Numbered from the stretch's first letter, positions 17,683 through 27,530 are shown. The stretch is DNA of 64,000 bases from RUG695 sp050943135 (GCA_050943135.1 JBMNOP010000008.1:62001-126000); one strand, 5' to 3'. Program-made: numbers and translations. The notes: a model not told the origin generated them from the letters alone.

Positions 17683-19893
17683 TTATCCGACGTCGCCGAG
17701 CTTGAGGACCTGTCCATAGCGCCCGAGAACCTGTTTACGGAGTCGATGATGTTGCGGTGCGGCAAGGCCCGGGTCGTTGCGGACCATTTCGGCGGCATCG
17801 GTGCGCGCTTCGGCAAGGATCGCCCGGTCACGCAGGATGTCGGCAATATGGAAGTGACACAGACCGTGTTGTTCGGTTCCGAACAGGTCGCCCGGCCCAC
17901 GCATTTCAAAATCTTTTTCTGCCAGGAAAAAACCGTCGGTCGAGCCCGCGAAGATGTCCAGGCGCTCCTTCGGATTGTTTCGAGGGTGGGAAGTTCCCCC
18001 GGGCCGTGACGAAACGACCCCGAGCGGAAGCGTCTCTTGCCCCCCCTCCGGCGGTTCGTCTCCCATAAGGACCCCGCAAAAACCGGGATAGCGCCCCCGG
18101 CCGATCCGGCCCCGGAGTTGGTGTAGTTGTGCCAGACCGAACATGTTGGCATTTTCGATTGCCATGAGTGTGGCGTTCGGCACGTCGATTCCGACCTCGA
18201 TCACCGATGTGGCGATCAACACCTCGATTTCACGACTCCGAAAATCGGACATCACGGCATCTTTCTCGTCCGAGGTCATTCGCCCGTGAATGATTCCGAG
18301 CCGAAGTCCGGCCAGCGGCCCGTTCGAAAGTTCGTCACGGACCGACTGCACGTTTTTCAGCCCGTCATCGGTTTCGTCGACCCGCGAGACGACGACATAG
18401 CCCTGCCGTCCCTGCTCGATCTTGCGGCGGAAGAAAGACCACCATCGTTCCTTCTTGTCGGCGGTCACGACATAGGTGCGAACCGGCTGACGGCCGGGCG
18501 GGAGTTCGTCGAGGATCGAAATGTCGAGATCTCCGAACACGGTCATGGTCATACTGCGCGGGATCGGTGTGGCGGTCATCACCAGGTAGTGGGGATCGGT
18601 GTCGGTTCCCGTTTTCAGGCGGGCACGCTGCCGGACCCCGAATTTGTGTTGCTCGTCGATAACCACCAGGCCGAGTCTGCGGAACCGGATATCGCCGCTG
18701 ATGATCGCCTGCGTTCCGACGATGATCGATGCGCCGCCCGTTTCGATCTCGGTGAGGATCTCGGCACGTGTCTTGGTCTTTTGTCCTCCGATGAGCGGCA
18801 CAATCCTGATAGGGGAATTTTCCAGAAGCCGGGTCAGAAACTTGTAATGCTGACGTACCAGAATTTCGGTCGGCGCCATGATCACCGCCTGATATCCTTC
18901 GGCGACCGCTTGCAGAATCGCCGCGGCGGCGACAATCGTTTTTCCGCTGCCGACATCCCCTTGCAGGAGACGGTTCATCGGGATAGGTGTGGCCATATCG
19001 TCGGCGATCTCGTGGATCACACGGCTCTGAGAGCCGGTCAGCTCGAAGGGGACCAGGCGGCGCACCCGTAACTCGATATCTTCGGCCGGATGGATCATTG
19101 GGGCTTTCAGGCCGACCTCGTGTTGTTGGCGCCGTATTGCCAGCGCAAGTTGGAGGAGGAGGAATTCCTGATAGATGAACCGGCGCCGCGCCTGGCGCGC
19201 CTCGTCCTCGGTTTTCGGAAGGTGGATTCGGCGAACCGCCTCGGCGATCGGAAGGAGCCGATGCGACGCAAGGAACTCTTCGGGAAAGACTTCGTCGAGC
19301 AGATCGGGGAGCTCTCGAAGTGCCTCTTTGATAATCCTGTGTAACTGGTACTGTTTCAGACCCTCGGTCAGCGGGTAGATGGGATAGAGGGTCTCGTCCT
19401 TTTTCGGCGGGGTGATCGGCGGGGTTGTAACCTCTTCTTCGGTTTCGAAAGGAAGGTCGTCGTCATCGTCGAGCCAGACCAGGTTGGGGTGAATGATTTG
19501 CAGCGATCCCCGTTTGCTTTTTGTCGGTTTCCCGGTGATGAGAGCTCGACGGTCGAGGCAAAATTGCTGAAACATCCAGCCGGGCATATGGAACCAGACC
19601 GTTTGCAGCCGGTCGCCGGAATCGTCTTCGAAAAGGGCGTTGGAAACCGTGCCGCGGCGCATCGGCGAGGAGCGAAACTTGACCAGCCGCCCGTACGTGA
19701 TCTGTTCGACGTTGGGACGCAGGTCGGCGATACGCGTGAATTCAGGCCTTTCGCGATAATCGCGGGGGAAGAAAAAAAGAAGGTCGAATGCCCGTGCCAG
19801 ACCGAGCCGGTTCAGCTGTCGTTCCCTTTCGCTGTTGACGCCAGGGAACGAACGAACCGGAGCAAAGAGAGCTGTTCGGGCACCCTCGTTCAT
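17683..19893 (-). CDS. recG: ATP-dependent DNA helicase RecG
   Basis: A 736-residue RecG, the branch-migration helicase that remodels stalled forks and Holliday junctions. It has an N-terminal wedge/OB domain (RIADLRPNVEQITYG), Walker A LLQGDVGSGKT, the RecG-type DEQH box VIDEQHKFG, ATPIPRSMTMT, and the helicase C motifs QLRGRIGRG and DFEMRGPGDLFGTEQHG. The start at 19893 (MNEGARTALF) is preferred over an upstream in-frame one because its ATG overlaps the stop of the preceding gene as ATGA. A short Pro/Gly/Arg-rich segment (about residues 620-645) interrupts the C-terminal domain. Confidence 0.96.
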   Translation of the reverse strand: MNEGARTALFAPVRSFPGVNSERERQLNRLGLARAFDLLFFFPRDYRERPEFTRIADLRPNVEQITYGRLVKFRSSPMRRGTVSNALFEDDSGDRLQTVWFHMPGWMFQQFCLDRRALITGKPTKSKRGSLQIIHPNLVWLDDDDDLPFETEEEVTTPPITPPKKDETLYPIYPLTEGLKQYQLHRIIKEALRELPDLLDEVFPEEFLASHRLLPIAEAVRRIHLPKTEDEARQARRRFIYQEFLLLQLALAIRRQQHEVGLKAPMIHPAEDIELRVRRLVPFELTGSQSRVIHEIADDMATPIPMNRLLQGDVGSGKTIVAAAAILQAVAEGYQAVIMAPTEILVRQHYKFLTRLLENSPIRIVPLIGGQKTKTRAEILTEIETGGASIIVGTQAIISGDIRFRRLGLVVIDEQHKFGVRQRARLKTGTDTDPHYLVMTATPIPRSMTMTVFGDLDISILDELPPGRQPVRTYVVTADKKERWWSFFRRKIEQGRQGYVVVSRVDETDDGLKNVQSVRDELSNGPLAGLRLGIIHGRMTSDEKDAVMSDFRSREIEVLIATSVIEVGIDVPNATLMAIENANMFGLAQLHQLRGRIGRGRYPGFCGVLMGDEPPEGGQETLPLGVVSSRPGGTSHPRNNPKERLDIFAGSTDGFFLAEKDFEMRGPGDLFGTEQHGLCHFHIADILRDRAILAEARTDAAEMVRNDPGLAAPQHHRLRKQVLGRYGQVLKLGDVG

Positions 19894-20624
19894 CGGGTTT
19901 CGATCCGAGCCGTGCCGAACGCACTGTGGAGATGGAAATCGGGTTGCGCGGATCCGGAATAGATCCAGCTGATCCATTTGTGGTTATCGTCTTCCGAGGA
20001 GCCACTGAAATACTCGCCACGGAAAAAGCCGACGCGCATCTTACCGTCGGGACGCAGAACCCCAAGTTCGCGCAATTCGGCGAGCTCGAATTTCCCTTCG
20101 ACCTCGTAGCCGATTTCGGTGAGGCGCCCCAGTACTTCGAGGCTGCGCGAATCCCACCCCGGGTTGAATTTGCGGTAGAACCGTCCCTCGTAGTCGAGGA
20201 CGCGCCCGACCGGGTCGATTTCAAAGAAATAATAGGGAGCCGACGCGTCTTCGGAGCTGAACCCAAGTTCGATCCGATCTTCGGAGGCGATATCCATCTC
20301 TTCGTTGATTACCGGGTGGGTGATGACCTCGTCGTCCTCGACGGTGTAGAGGAAATAGAGATGGGTTCCGTCATGAAACAGACGCAGTTCGGTCTTCGGC
20401 GGTTCTTCGGGATCCCAGTAGTAGCGGAACGAGGTCAGGGGGGCGATCTTGTTCCAAACTTCGTCTTCCCCCATCGCGTCGATATTTGCCGAGGCGTCGA
20501 TGTAGGGGATGACCAGTGGGTCGGCCGCTGACGAAGCGGCGGTGATGATCGGGGTTTCGGCAGCGACGACCGACCACAGGGGACAGGCCATCAGCGTCAG
20601 GAGTACAGCGAGGAAGTGCTTCAT
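19890..20624 (-). CDS. Secreted CBM9-like carbohydrate-binding protein
   Basis: A 244-residue exported protein with a signal peptide (MKHFLAVLLTLMACPLWSVVAAE). The mature part looks like a family 9-type carbohydrate-binding fold: YIDASANIDAMGEDEVWNK, then FHDGTHLYFLYTVEDDEV, EDRIELGF and the terminal KWISWIYSG region. Such modules often stand alone in Planctomycetota and are assumed to bind plant or host glycans outside the cytoplasm. The gene follows uxaC by 113 nt and ends in an ATGA overlap with recG. There is no catalytic domain. Confidence 0.8.
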   Translation of the reverse strand: MKHFLAVLLTLMACPLWSVVAAETPIITAASSAADPLVIPYIDASANIDAMGEDEVWNKIAPLTSFRYYWDPEEPPKTELRLFHDGTHLYFLYTVEDDEVITHPVINEEMDIASEDRIELGFSSEDASAPYYFFEIDPVGRVLDYEGRFYRKFNPGWDSRSLEVLGRLTEIGYEVEGKFELAELRELGVLRPDGKMRVGFFRGEYFSGSSEDDNHKWISWIYSGSAQPDFHLHSAFGTARIETR

Positions 20625-20737
20625 TTTTTTCCCTCTTTGTGTTGTTCCGGGCTCTCGGAAAGTCTGGGCAGCGGCGAGGCGTTACGGTTTTCCATGTTTG
20701 CGATTTTCCGAAAGGGTGAACTGCTTGAGGTTGCGGT

Positions 20738-22168
20738 TCAGAACGCGAAATATTTTTCCGCGTTGTTATAGCAAATGTCGCGGACCATCGATCCGATTCT
20801 TTCCAAGTCGTTCGGAATAAATCCGTTTTCGATATCTTCGCCGAGCATCCCGCAAAGGATTCGGCGGAAATACTCGTGGCGCGTGTAGGAGAGGAACGAG
20901 CGACTGTCGGTCAACATTCCGACGAACCGGGAAAGAAGCCCCATCGTCGAGACCGTTTCGAGTTGCTCACGCATCCCGTGGTACTGATCGAGGAACCACC
21001 AGCCGCTCCCATATTGCATCTTGCCGGGAACCGACCCATCGTTGAAATTGGCGATCATCGAAGCGAGTGCGTATCCGGAATCGGGGTTCAGGTTGTAGAC
21101 GATCGTCTTCGGGAGCTCTCTGCTCCGGTCGAGGTCGTCGAGGAACCGCGCAAGGGGACGCATGTAATCACCATCGGCCATCGAGTCGCAACCGGCGTCG
21201 CGCCCGACCCGGCGAAGAATCCTTGTCACGTTGTTACGCAGGGCACCGATATGAAGTTGCATGGCCCAGCCGCGCGCCGCGTGCCTGCGTGCCGTCTCGC
21301 GCAACAGGATCGACTCGATCGCCAAAACCTCGTCAGGAGAAGGGGCACGTCCGTCGAGTATCGCACGAAACCCTTTTTCGGGATCCGCCTCAGGTGCCGA
21401 GGTGTAACGGAACGTCTCGAATCCGTGGTCGGCCAGCCGGCATCCCGCGGCATGGAATTCGTCGTGCCGCGCGCATAGGGCGGCCAGAAGATCGCCGAGC
21501 GAACGGATTTCGATGTTTGCCGCGGCACCGAGCGCTGTCAGGTAAGCGGTGTATTCGTTACGGCCCGTCTCGGTGGCGCAGGCGCTCGGCATCGCTCGGT
21601 CGGGACGGAATGTGGGAAGGACCTTGATCGGAAACACGCCGCGACGGTATTCGTCGGCCAGTTTCCGGTGATGTTCAAGTTTTTCGGCCGGATCGTCGGT
21701 GGTGCAGGCCACCCGCACATTCATTTGTTTCATGATCCCACGTGCCGAAAACTCGGGCCGCCCGAGCATTGCACCGCACCTCTCCCAGATTTCCCGCGCC
21801 GTCTCGGGACCGAGGAAGAGATCATCGATTCCGAACGGACGGCGCAGTTCAAGCGCCGTCCAGTGAAAGAGCGGATTCCGAATGGTCTGCGGCGCCGTTT
21901 CGGCCCAGCGGAGGAACTTTTCCCAATCGGAAGCTCCGCCGGTGATATACTCTTCGTCGATTCCCACGGCCCGCATCGCCCGCCATTTGTAGTGGTCCCC
22001 GGTCAACCAGATTTGGGTCAGGTTCTCGAATCGGCGATCGTTGGCAATCTCCGAGACGGGCAGGTGACAGTGATAGTCGATGATCGGCATCGTTTCCGCG
22101 TGGTCATGGAAAAGACGGCGGGCTGGTTCGTTATTCAGCAGGAAATCGTTCCCGAGAAATGGGGTCAT
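20738..22168 (-). CDS. uxaC: Glucuronate isomerase
   Basis: A 476-residue uronate isomerase (amidohydrolase-fold family) converting D-glucuronate to D-fructuronate or D-galacturonate to D-tagaturonate. Family segments MPIIDYHCHLPVSEIAND (HxH), HYKWRAMRAVGI and GSGWWFLDQYHGMREQLE are present, and the length is standard. Its start overlaps the stop of the upstream glycosyltransferase (ATGA), so they are co-translated. No other hexuronate pathway genes (uxuAB, kdgK) are in the window. A CBM9-like secreted protein follows, consistent with use of uronic-acid-containing polysaccharides. Confidence 0.96.
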   Translation of the reverse strand: MTPFLGNDFLLNNEPARRLFHDHAETMPIIDYHCHLPVSEIANDRRFENLTQIWLTGDHYKWRAMRAVGIDEEYITGGASDWEKFLRWAETAPQTIRNPLFHWTALELRRPFGIDDLFLGPETAREIWERCGAMLGRPEFSARGIMKQMNVRVACTTDDPAEKLEHHRKLADEYRRGVFPIKVLPTFRPDRAMPSACATETGRNEYTAYLTALGAAANIEIRSLGDLLAALCARHDEFHAAGCRLADHGFETFRYTSAPEADPEKGFRAILDGRAPSPDEVLAIESILLRETARRHAARGWAMQLHIGALRNNVTRILRRVGRDAGCDSMADGDYMRPLARFLDDLDRSRELPKTIVYNLNPDSGYALASMIANFNDGSVPGKMQYGSGWWFLDQYHGMREQLETVSTMGLLSRFVGMLTDSRSFLSYTRHEYFRRILCGMLGEDIENGFIPNDLERIGSMVRDICYNNAEKYFAF

Positions 22169-23145
22169 GGCTCTTTTTCGTTTCGTTTGCCGACCGTCTC
22201 TTGGATCGAGTAGTCGGGGGTTTTATTTTTTTGATACGAGAGGAAGAGTTCGGCGATAAGTCCGACCGAGAGGAGCTGCCCGCCCAAAAGCATCATCGCG
22301 GCCGAGTAGACGACCGCCGGACGGCCCGAGAGGTTATAAGTCTCGCCCGGGCAGACGCAGATGGTGCGCGAAAGCCCCCAGCGGAACGCCAGGTAGGCGA
22401 GGATCGTTCCCCCGACGGTGAAGAGAATCAGCCCGAGAGTGCCGAACAGGTGGAACGGGCGCTTTCCGTAACCGGTGACGAACTTCACCGAAAGGAGGTC
22501 GAGAAACCCCTTGATGCACCGGTTAAAGCCGTATTTCGAATGGCCGAAGCTGCGAGCGCGGTGTGTGATCACCTTTTCACCGACGGTATACCCGCGCGCG
22601 GCCGCCAGACTCGGAACAAAGCGGTGGAGCTCGCCATAAAGGGAGACTTCATCGAAGATTTCCCGCTTGTAACACTTCATGCCGCAATTGTGATCGTGCA
22701 GCCGAACCCCGGTCAGGCGACTGACCATAAAATTGAAAATACGGCTCGGAAAGACCTTTTGCCACGGGTCGTGCCGACGTTTTTTCCAGCCGCTGATCAC
22801 GTCGAGGTTTTCGCGTGCCATTTGGTCGAGAAAATCGGGAATTTCGGCCGGATCGTCTTGCAAGTCGGCATCCATCGAAAAAAGAATCTTTCCCGAAGCG
22901 GCGGTAAATCCGGCTTCCAGGGCCGCCGCCTTCCCGAAGTTTCGACGGAATCGGATACCGCGTACACGGGGGTCTTCGGTCGCCAACGCTTTGATGACGC
23001 TCCAGCTCGTGTCGGTCGAACCGTCGTCGACAAAAATGATTTCCGATTCCGACGCGGTCAGCGGCGCGACCTGACACAACTGGCGGTGGAGTTCGCGCAG
23101 GCTTTCCTCTTCGTTATACACGGGAATGATGACTGAGATATCCAT
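22165..23145 (-). CDS. Membrane-anchored family 2 glycosyltransferase (dolichyl-phosphate mannosyltransferase-like)
   Basis: A 326-residue GT2 enzyme. The GT-A domain begins MDISVIIPVYNEE, with FVDDGSTDTSW for nucleotide binding, SMDADLQDDP as the DxD-type metal site and SGWKKRRHDPWQKV. Two C-terminal transmembrane segments (about residues 230-255 and 275-300) anchor it, as in DPM1/ArnC/GtrB-like transferases that load sugars onto undecaprenyl phosphate. The start at 23145 is set by the fold. It overlaps uxaC by ATGA and lies 50 nt after the FHA kinase. The donor sugar and acceptor are unknown. Confidence 0.9.
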   Translation of the reverse strand: MDISVIIPVYNEEESLRELHRQLCQVAPLTASESEIIFVDDGSTDTSWSVIKALATEDPRVRGIRFRRNFGKAAALEAGFTAASGKILFSMDADLQDDPAEIPDFLDQMARENLDVISGWKKRRHDPWQKVFPSRIFNFMVSRLTGVRLHDHNCGMKCYKREIFDEVSLYGELHRFVPSLAAARGYTVGEKVITHRARSFGHSKYGFNRCIKGFLDLLSVKFVTGYGKRPFHLFGTLGLILFTVGGTILAYLAFRWGLSRTICVCPGETYNLSGRPAVVYSAAMMLLGGQLLSVGLIAELFLSYQKNKTPDYSIQETVGKRNEKEP

Positions 23146-23195
23146 AACAAATGCGCAGCCGCGCGAAGGCGGCAAGTCTTGTCTATTCGTGAATC

Positions 23196-24968
23196 CTATT
23201 TTGTCTCGGTCTCGTTTTCAATGAACGGCAAACCGATCTCGAAACGTGCGCCTCCTTCAGGTGAATCGGCGATGGTAAGGCTCCCTTTATGTTCTTGAAT
23301 GATCTTCTGTGCGACGGAAAGCCCCAACCCCGTGCCGCCGCTTTTGTTCACCGAGTAGAAGGGACGGAACAGATTGCTGCGATCCTGCTGCGAAACCCCC
23401 GGCCCGTCGTCGTCGATGAGGATTCCCACCGTCTTATTTTCAGGATGTCGGAGTGTGGTGATTCGGATCATACCGCGACTCGGCCGTTCCGTGGTTCGCG
23501 TGATTTCGAGATCTTCGGGAAGCGCGCGTGCACTGCGGATCGCTTCGATGGCGTTCGAGACAATGTTGGCCACGGCGCGATAGATCTGTTCGCCGTCGAA
23601 AAGGAACGGGGGAATCGACTCGTCAAGAACCGAGAGCAATTTGATTCCGCAGTCGGAGGCACGTGTTTCGAGAAGCTCGCAAACATCGAGGATAATATCG
23701 TTGATATCCCCCATCGCAAAGACCGGCTGCCGCTCTTTGCTGAACGAGAGCATGTCGAGGATCAGGTCGGAAATCCGCCCCTGGTTTTTCTGGACAATCC
23801 CCCAGCCTTTTTCGACCATCGCTTCGTCGTGGGAGGAAAGCCCCTTTTGGATCAGGTAACTCCCTCCCTCGATTCCCTGCAGAATGTTCTTGATATGGTG
23901 CGAGATGACCGCCACCGTCTGGCCGACCGCCGCCAGGTGTTCCGCCTGGAGCATGGCCGAGTAATACTGGGTATCTTCCAGGGCGATTGCGACCTGGTGC
24001 GCCATGGCAAACATCAGTTTCAGATGGTCATGGGTCAGGTAATCTTCTTTTTCCTGGTGCGCGGTACTGTCTTCGGTCTCGACCGAGGGATCATAGGTAA
24101 TGGCCGCGTCTTCGATTCCGGCCGGGGCCGCCGTGCCGACGGCGGCCGGTGAATCGCCGACAATGTCTATATAGAGGGCCCCGACCGGCCCGTAGCGACC
24201 GAACATCGGAACGCAGATAGCCTCTTGTACCCCTTGCGCGGCAAACTCTTGCATCATGGCGACGTTGGCCTTGTCGGTGGTCGAAGCGTAGTCTTTGTTG
24301 TTGACGACGTAATTGATGATCGACGAGCGGATCACCATTGGTCCGACCACTCCCTGCTTTCGCTTGACCGCCTTCGGAATAAATTTGCCCGTGGCTTGGT
24401 CGTAGAGGATAAAACACCCCCGGTCGATCTTCAGCCATTCGAAGATTCTTTCCATGATCTGGTTCAGCAGGCGGTCGGTGTCGAGGGTTTGGCTGACGGT
24501 ATAAATGGTACGGTAGATCAGGTTCAGGTGATCTCGCTCACTCTCGTCCCACGGGTGAGTCAGTTCAGGCTCGAGGACAGGTTCAACCTGCGATTTGTCT
24601 CGTGGAATCGCCTGCTGTTCGGCCGACGTGTCCGGTATGTCGAGCAGGTTGACGATTTGGGAATTCCTCGAATCGGCGGCGACAGTCGAAGAGAGGCGTA
24701 GGAGAGTCCGCCCAAGCTGGATCTGGTCCCCGATGACGATCTCTTTTTCTTCGACCTGCTCTCCGTTCACAAAGACGCCGTTGGAACTTCCCCGGTCGAT
24801 AATCTGCCAATGGTTTCCTTTACGTCGCAGTTCGGCGTGGCGACGCGAAATCTGGGCATCGTTCAGACGGAACATGCAGTTCTGGCCCCGTCCGATCGTC
24901 ACCGGATCTTCAATGATATCGAAACGGGTTCCGATATCTTTTCCGCGAATCACTAAAAGGAAATCCAA
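23196..24968 (-). CDS. FHA-GAF sensor histidine kinase
   Basis: A 590-residue cytosolic kinase with no transmembrane segment. Residues 1-92 form an FHA phospho-threonine-binding domain (VTIGRGQN, ISRRHAELRR, GSSNGVFVNG). A GAF-like sensor covers about 150-330, a dimerisation/phosphoacceptor helix carries SHHIKN with His357 as the expected phosphorylation site, and the HATPase domain shows ANIVSNAIEAI (N box), DDGPGV and GTGLGLSVAQ. No response regulator is adjacent. It follows a TPR lipoprotein by 13 nt, and the operon includes trkA upstream. The FHA input suggests linkage to Ser/Thr kinase signalling, which is abundant in planctomycetes. Confidence 0.93.
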   Translation of the reverse strand: MDFLLVIRGKDIGTRFDIIEDPVTIGRGQNCMFRLNDAQISRRHAELRRKGNHWQIIDRGSSNGVFVNGEQVEEKEIVIGDQIQLGRTLLRLSSTVAADSRNSQIVNLLDIPDTSAEQQAIPRDKSQVEPVLEPELTHPWDESERDHLNLIYRTIYTVSQTLDTDRLLNQIMERIFEWLKIDRGCFILYDQATGKFIPKAVKRKQGVVGPMVIRSSIINYVVNNKDYASTTDKANVAMMQEFAAQGVQEAICVPMFGRYGPVGALYIDIVGDSPAAVGTAAPAGIEDAAITYDPSVETEDSTAHQEKEDYLTHDHLKLMFAMAHQVAIALEDTQYYSAMLQAEHLAAVGQTVAVISHHIKNILQGIEGGSYLIQKGLSSHDEAMVEKGWGIVQKNQGRISDLILDMLSFSKERQPVFAMGDINDIILDVCELLETRASDCGIKLLSVLDESIPPFLFDGEQIYRAVANIVSNAIEAIRSARALPEDLEITRTTERPSRGMIRITTLRHPENKTVGILIDDDGPGVSQQDRSNLFRPFYSVNKSGGTGLGLSVAQKIIQEHKGSLTIADSPEGGARFEIGLPFIENETETK

Positions 24969-24981
24969 GTCGACTCTCCGC

Positions 24982-25875
24982 TCAGCGTGTCAGCTCATCG
25001 TATTTAGCCATGTCTCTATTGTATTCTTCTTCGAGTCCGAGCTGGGCGCAGACCGCGGCTCGCTCGAACCGAAGTTCAGGATCGTTCGGTTCCAGCTCGA
25101 CGGCCCGGGTATAATCGTCGTAGGCTTCTTGCCATTGGCCCCGCGATTTGAGACAGCCGGCCCGGAACTTAAACCCGCCGAAGTAATGGGGGTCTTTGAC
25201 CGTTGCTTCGTTGAAATCGGCCATTGCGGCATCCCAATCACCGAGTTCAATCAAAACTTTTCCCCGTGCGGCCAGAAACACGGCGTTATTGCCGTCGAGT
25301 TCCACGCAGTGATCCAGGTCTTTGCGCGCTTCGTTCGTTCTGTTCAACTTTCGGTAAACCGCGCTTCGGTTATAGTAGATCAGGGGGTTGTCGGGTGCCT
25401 TTTGCAGCGCCGTGTCGAAATCGGCCAGCGCCGCTTCGAAGTCCCCCAGATTCGAAAGAGCAAACCCCCGGTTGTTGAGCGTATGGATGTCGTCCGGTTC
25501 GACGGTAAGCGCCCGCGCAAAATCGCCCGCCGCCTCGGCGTAACGCCCCAGCCCCAGGTTCGCTTCTCCGCGGCCTTTTCTTGCCTCGGTGTTCTCCGGT
25601 TGCAGGTCGAGGATCCGGCTGAAATCGGCTTTGGCCGCGGTGTAAAGGCCGAGTTTCAGGAAAGAGATTCCCCGGAGCATCAGAACCGAAACCTGCCCCG
25701 GCGCTTTCTCTTCGACCAGGCTGAAAAACCCGACGGCATCTTGCCAGCGCTCTTGATGAAAAGCTTCGGTTCCGTCTCGAAAAGCGCGGTCCGTGTCGCC
25801 TTTACCGCAACCGACGACAAAGAGGGCGAAGAGAAGCGTGCCGAGGATGATCGCGTGTCTGTATGGCTTTGTCAT
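24982..25875 (-). CDS. TPR-repeat lipoprotein
   Basis: A 297-residue predicted lipoprotein. The signal ends in the lipobox VVGC, and the start at 25875 (MTKPYRHAIILG) is supported by AAAGGA; a Met six codons upstream is less likely. The mature part is at least six tetratricopeptide repeats (for example YAEAAGDFARALTVEPDDIH and ALADFDTALQKAPDNPLIYYNRSA), giving a protein-interaction superhelix on the periplasmic side. It lies 27 nt after trkA and 13 nt before the FHA kinase. Partners are unknown. Confidence 0.92.
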   Translation of the reverse strand: MTKPYRHAIILGTLLFALFVVGCGKGDTDRAFRDGTEAFHQERWQDAVGFFSLVEEKAPGQVSVLMLRGISFLKLGLYTAAKADFSRILDLQPENTEARKGRGEANLGLGRYAEAAGDFARALTVEPDDIHTLNNRGFALSNLGDFEAALADFDTALQKAPDNPLIYYNRSAVYRKLNRTNEARKDLDHCVELDGNNAVFLAARGKVLIELGDWDAAMADFNEATVKDPHYFGGFKFRAGCLKSRGQWQEAYDDYTRAVELEPNDPELRFERAAVCAQLGLEEEYNRDMAKYDELTR

Positions 25876-25902
25876 TCCGTTTTTCCTTTGCACCGCCCCT
25901 GT

Positions 25903-27309
25903 TTACTTGCCCAACGATTTGATGAATGTTTCGGTAAACGACTCTTTGACGGGGCGCGACCGATTTTTGCGATTGGTGAAAAGTTCGACGAGACGTTCCT
26001 CTTCCGTCTTGTGAACGAGCGCGATGGCGGTATCCCCCGGTTGAATCCGAAATTCGGCGTTGGGAAGCTGGGGAGTCGCCCCTCGCACCACCGAGGCGAG
26101 AAGAGCCTGGCGCGGAATACCGCACTCTTTCAGGGGCGCTTCGGTGATCGGCGAGTTTTCTTGTGCCGTAAGCTCGACCACATCAATGCCGTTTCCGAGC
26201 ATGTAGGGGTTCGAGAAGGTCAGGGCCCCGGTGTGCAGGAGCCCTTCGACCTGGCGGCACACCACGTCGTAAGGACTGATCGTCATATCGATTCCGAGCT
26301 TTTCGACCACTTCTCCGTAATCGGCGTTATTGATGATGGCGATGACCGACTTCGAACCGAGCGCCTTGGCCTCGAGACAACACATAATGTTTGTTTCGTC
26401 GTCGTTGGTTGCCGCGACAAAACAGTCGGTCTCGGCGACCCGCTCTTCGGTGAGGGTCGAGCGGCGGCGTGCATCTCCGTGGATGACAATCGTGGTACGT
26501 AGGCGGCGGCTGAGTTCGGCACAGCGGTCCTGGCTCTTGTCGAGCAGAACCACTTTGTTCTTCCGTGTTTCCAGAATGTCGGCCAGGTGGAACGCGACCT
26601 CGCCCCCGCCGGCAATTAAGACGTTGCGCCGTCTGAGCGGGGCAATCTCAAAGCGCTTTTTTACCTCGTCGATCGCCTGAACCTCGCCGAGGATCGTCAC
26701 GCGATCCCCCGGATTGATCGTGTCGGTCGCCGTGGCGATGGTGATCCATCCGTCGCGGTTGATCGAGCCGATTCGCACGGTGCCGGGAAGCCGAAGCTCT
26801 TTGAGCGGGACCCCCGTCGAACCGGAAGCGCGCGAAATGAGGATTTCCTGCATTTCGGTGTGCCCTTGAGCGAAATGTTCGATCATCATGGAACCGGGAT
26901 CGCGGATCCGGCGGACGATTTCGAGAGCCGTCAAATATTCGATTCCCAGGAATCGATCGACCCCGAAGGCTTTTCGGTAATCGAGCCGGTGTAAATCGAG
27001 AAGGATGTCGGCGTAGACGCGAGCGACGGTACGACCCGCACCCATCGTTTTGGCCAGACACGAGGCGACCAGGTTCACTTCGTGGTTGTTGGTTAGCGCC
27101 AGGCAGAGATCGTGCGACCCGACCTCGGCCCGAAAGAGGGTCGAGGCAACCGAAGCGGGACCGACGATCGTGCGCACATCGGTCGACTCGCCGAGCTGCG
27201 CGCAGACCTCGTATTTTTGGTCGACGACCGTCACCTCATGTCCCTTGTGACAGAGAAAGCGGGCAACCGACGAACCGACCGTCCCGCCTCCTAAAACCAA
27301 CACTTTCAT
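25903..27309 (-). CDS. trkA: Trk potassium uptake system regulatory protein TrkA
   Basis: A 468-residue peripheral membrane protein that gates the TrkH/KtrB potassium channel. It contains two RCK_N/RCK_C units: the first begins MKVLVLGGGTVGSSVARFL (Rossmann GxGxxG-like), the second NVLIAGGGEVAFHLADIL near residue 230, each followed by a TrkA-C domain. The start at 27309 is fixed by the fold; the in-frame extension upstream is Arg/Pro-rich read-through and is not accepted. No trkH/trkG is in the window. A small membrane protein precedes it by 32 nt and a TPR lipoprotein follows. Confidence 0.94.
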   Translation of the reverse strand: MKVLVLGGGTVGSSVARFLCHKGHEVTVVDQKYEVCAQLGESTDVRTIVGPASVASTLFRAEVGSHDLCLALTNNHEVNLVASCLAKTMGAGRTVARVYADILLDLHRLDYRKAFGVDRFLGIEYLTALEIVRRIRDPGSMMIEHFAQGHTEMQEILISRASGSTGVPLKELRLPGTVRIGSINRDGWITIATATDTINPGDRVTILGEVQAIDEVKKRFEIAPLRRRNVLIAGGGEVAFHLADILETRKNKVVLLDKSQDRCAELSRRLRTTIVIHGDARRRSTLTEERVAETDCFVAATNDDETNIMCCLEAKALGSKSVIAIINNADYGEVVEKLGIDMTISPYDVVCRQVEGLLHTGALTFSNPYMLGNGIDVVELTAQENSPITEAPLKECGIPRQALLASVVRGATPQLPNAEFRIQPGDTAIALVHKTEEERLVELFTNRKNRSRPVKESFTETFIKSLGK

Positions 27310-27341
27310 TTCAGATTCCAAAAAACGGGATAACGGAATTT

Positions 27342-27530
27342 TCAGGATACCAGCCAGAGCGCGGCGAAAATGACCCCGAGGAAGAAGAGGGTCCAGAACA
27401 CCACCCTTCCCGCATGCCGGCCGATTTGCGGCAGGTCTTCGTGGCGAGTCGCCGAGTAGACCAACGCAAATGCCGCCGCCAGCGGGAGCAAAAGCCAGAT
27501 CGGGGAAAAAGCAAAATACGCGAAAACCAT
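27342..27530 (-). CDS. Small two-helix membrane protein
   Basis: A 62-residue hydrophobic protein starting MVFAYFAFSPIWLLLPLAAA. It has two predicted transmembrane segments (about residues 5-25 and 42-61) joined by a charged loop (TRHEDLPQIGRHAGR). A GAGG site lies just upstream of ATG 27530, with a GTG one codon earlier as alternative. It begins 11 nt after the serS stop and ends 32 nt before trkA, filling the gap exactly, which supports it as a real gene. Function is unknown; an accessory role for Trk is only a guess from position. Confidence 0.68.
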   Translation of the reverse strand: MVFAYFAFSPIWLLLPLAAAFALVYSATRHEDLPQIGRHAGRVVFWTLFFLGVIFAALWLVS

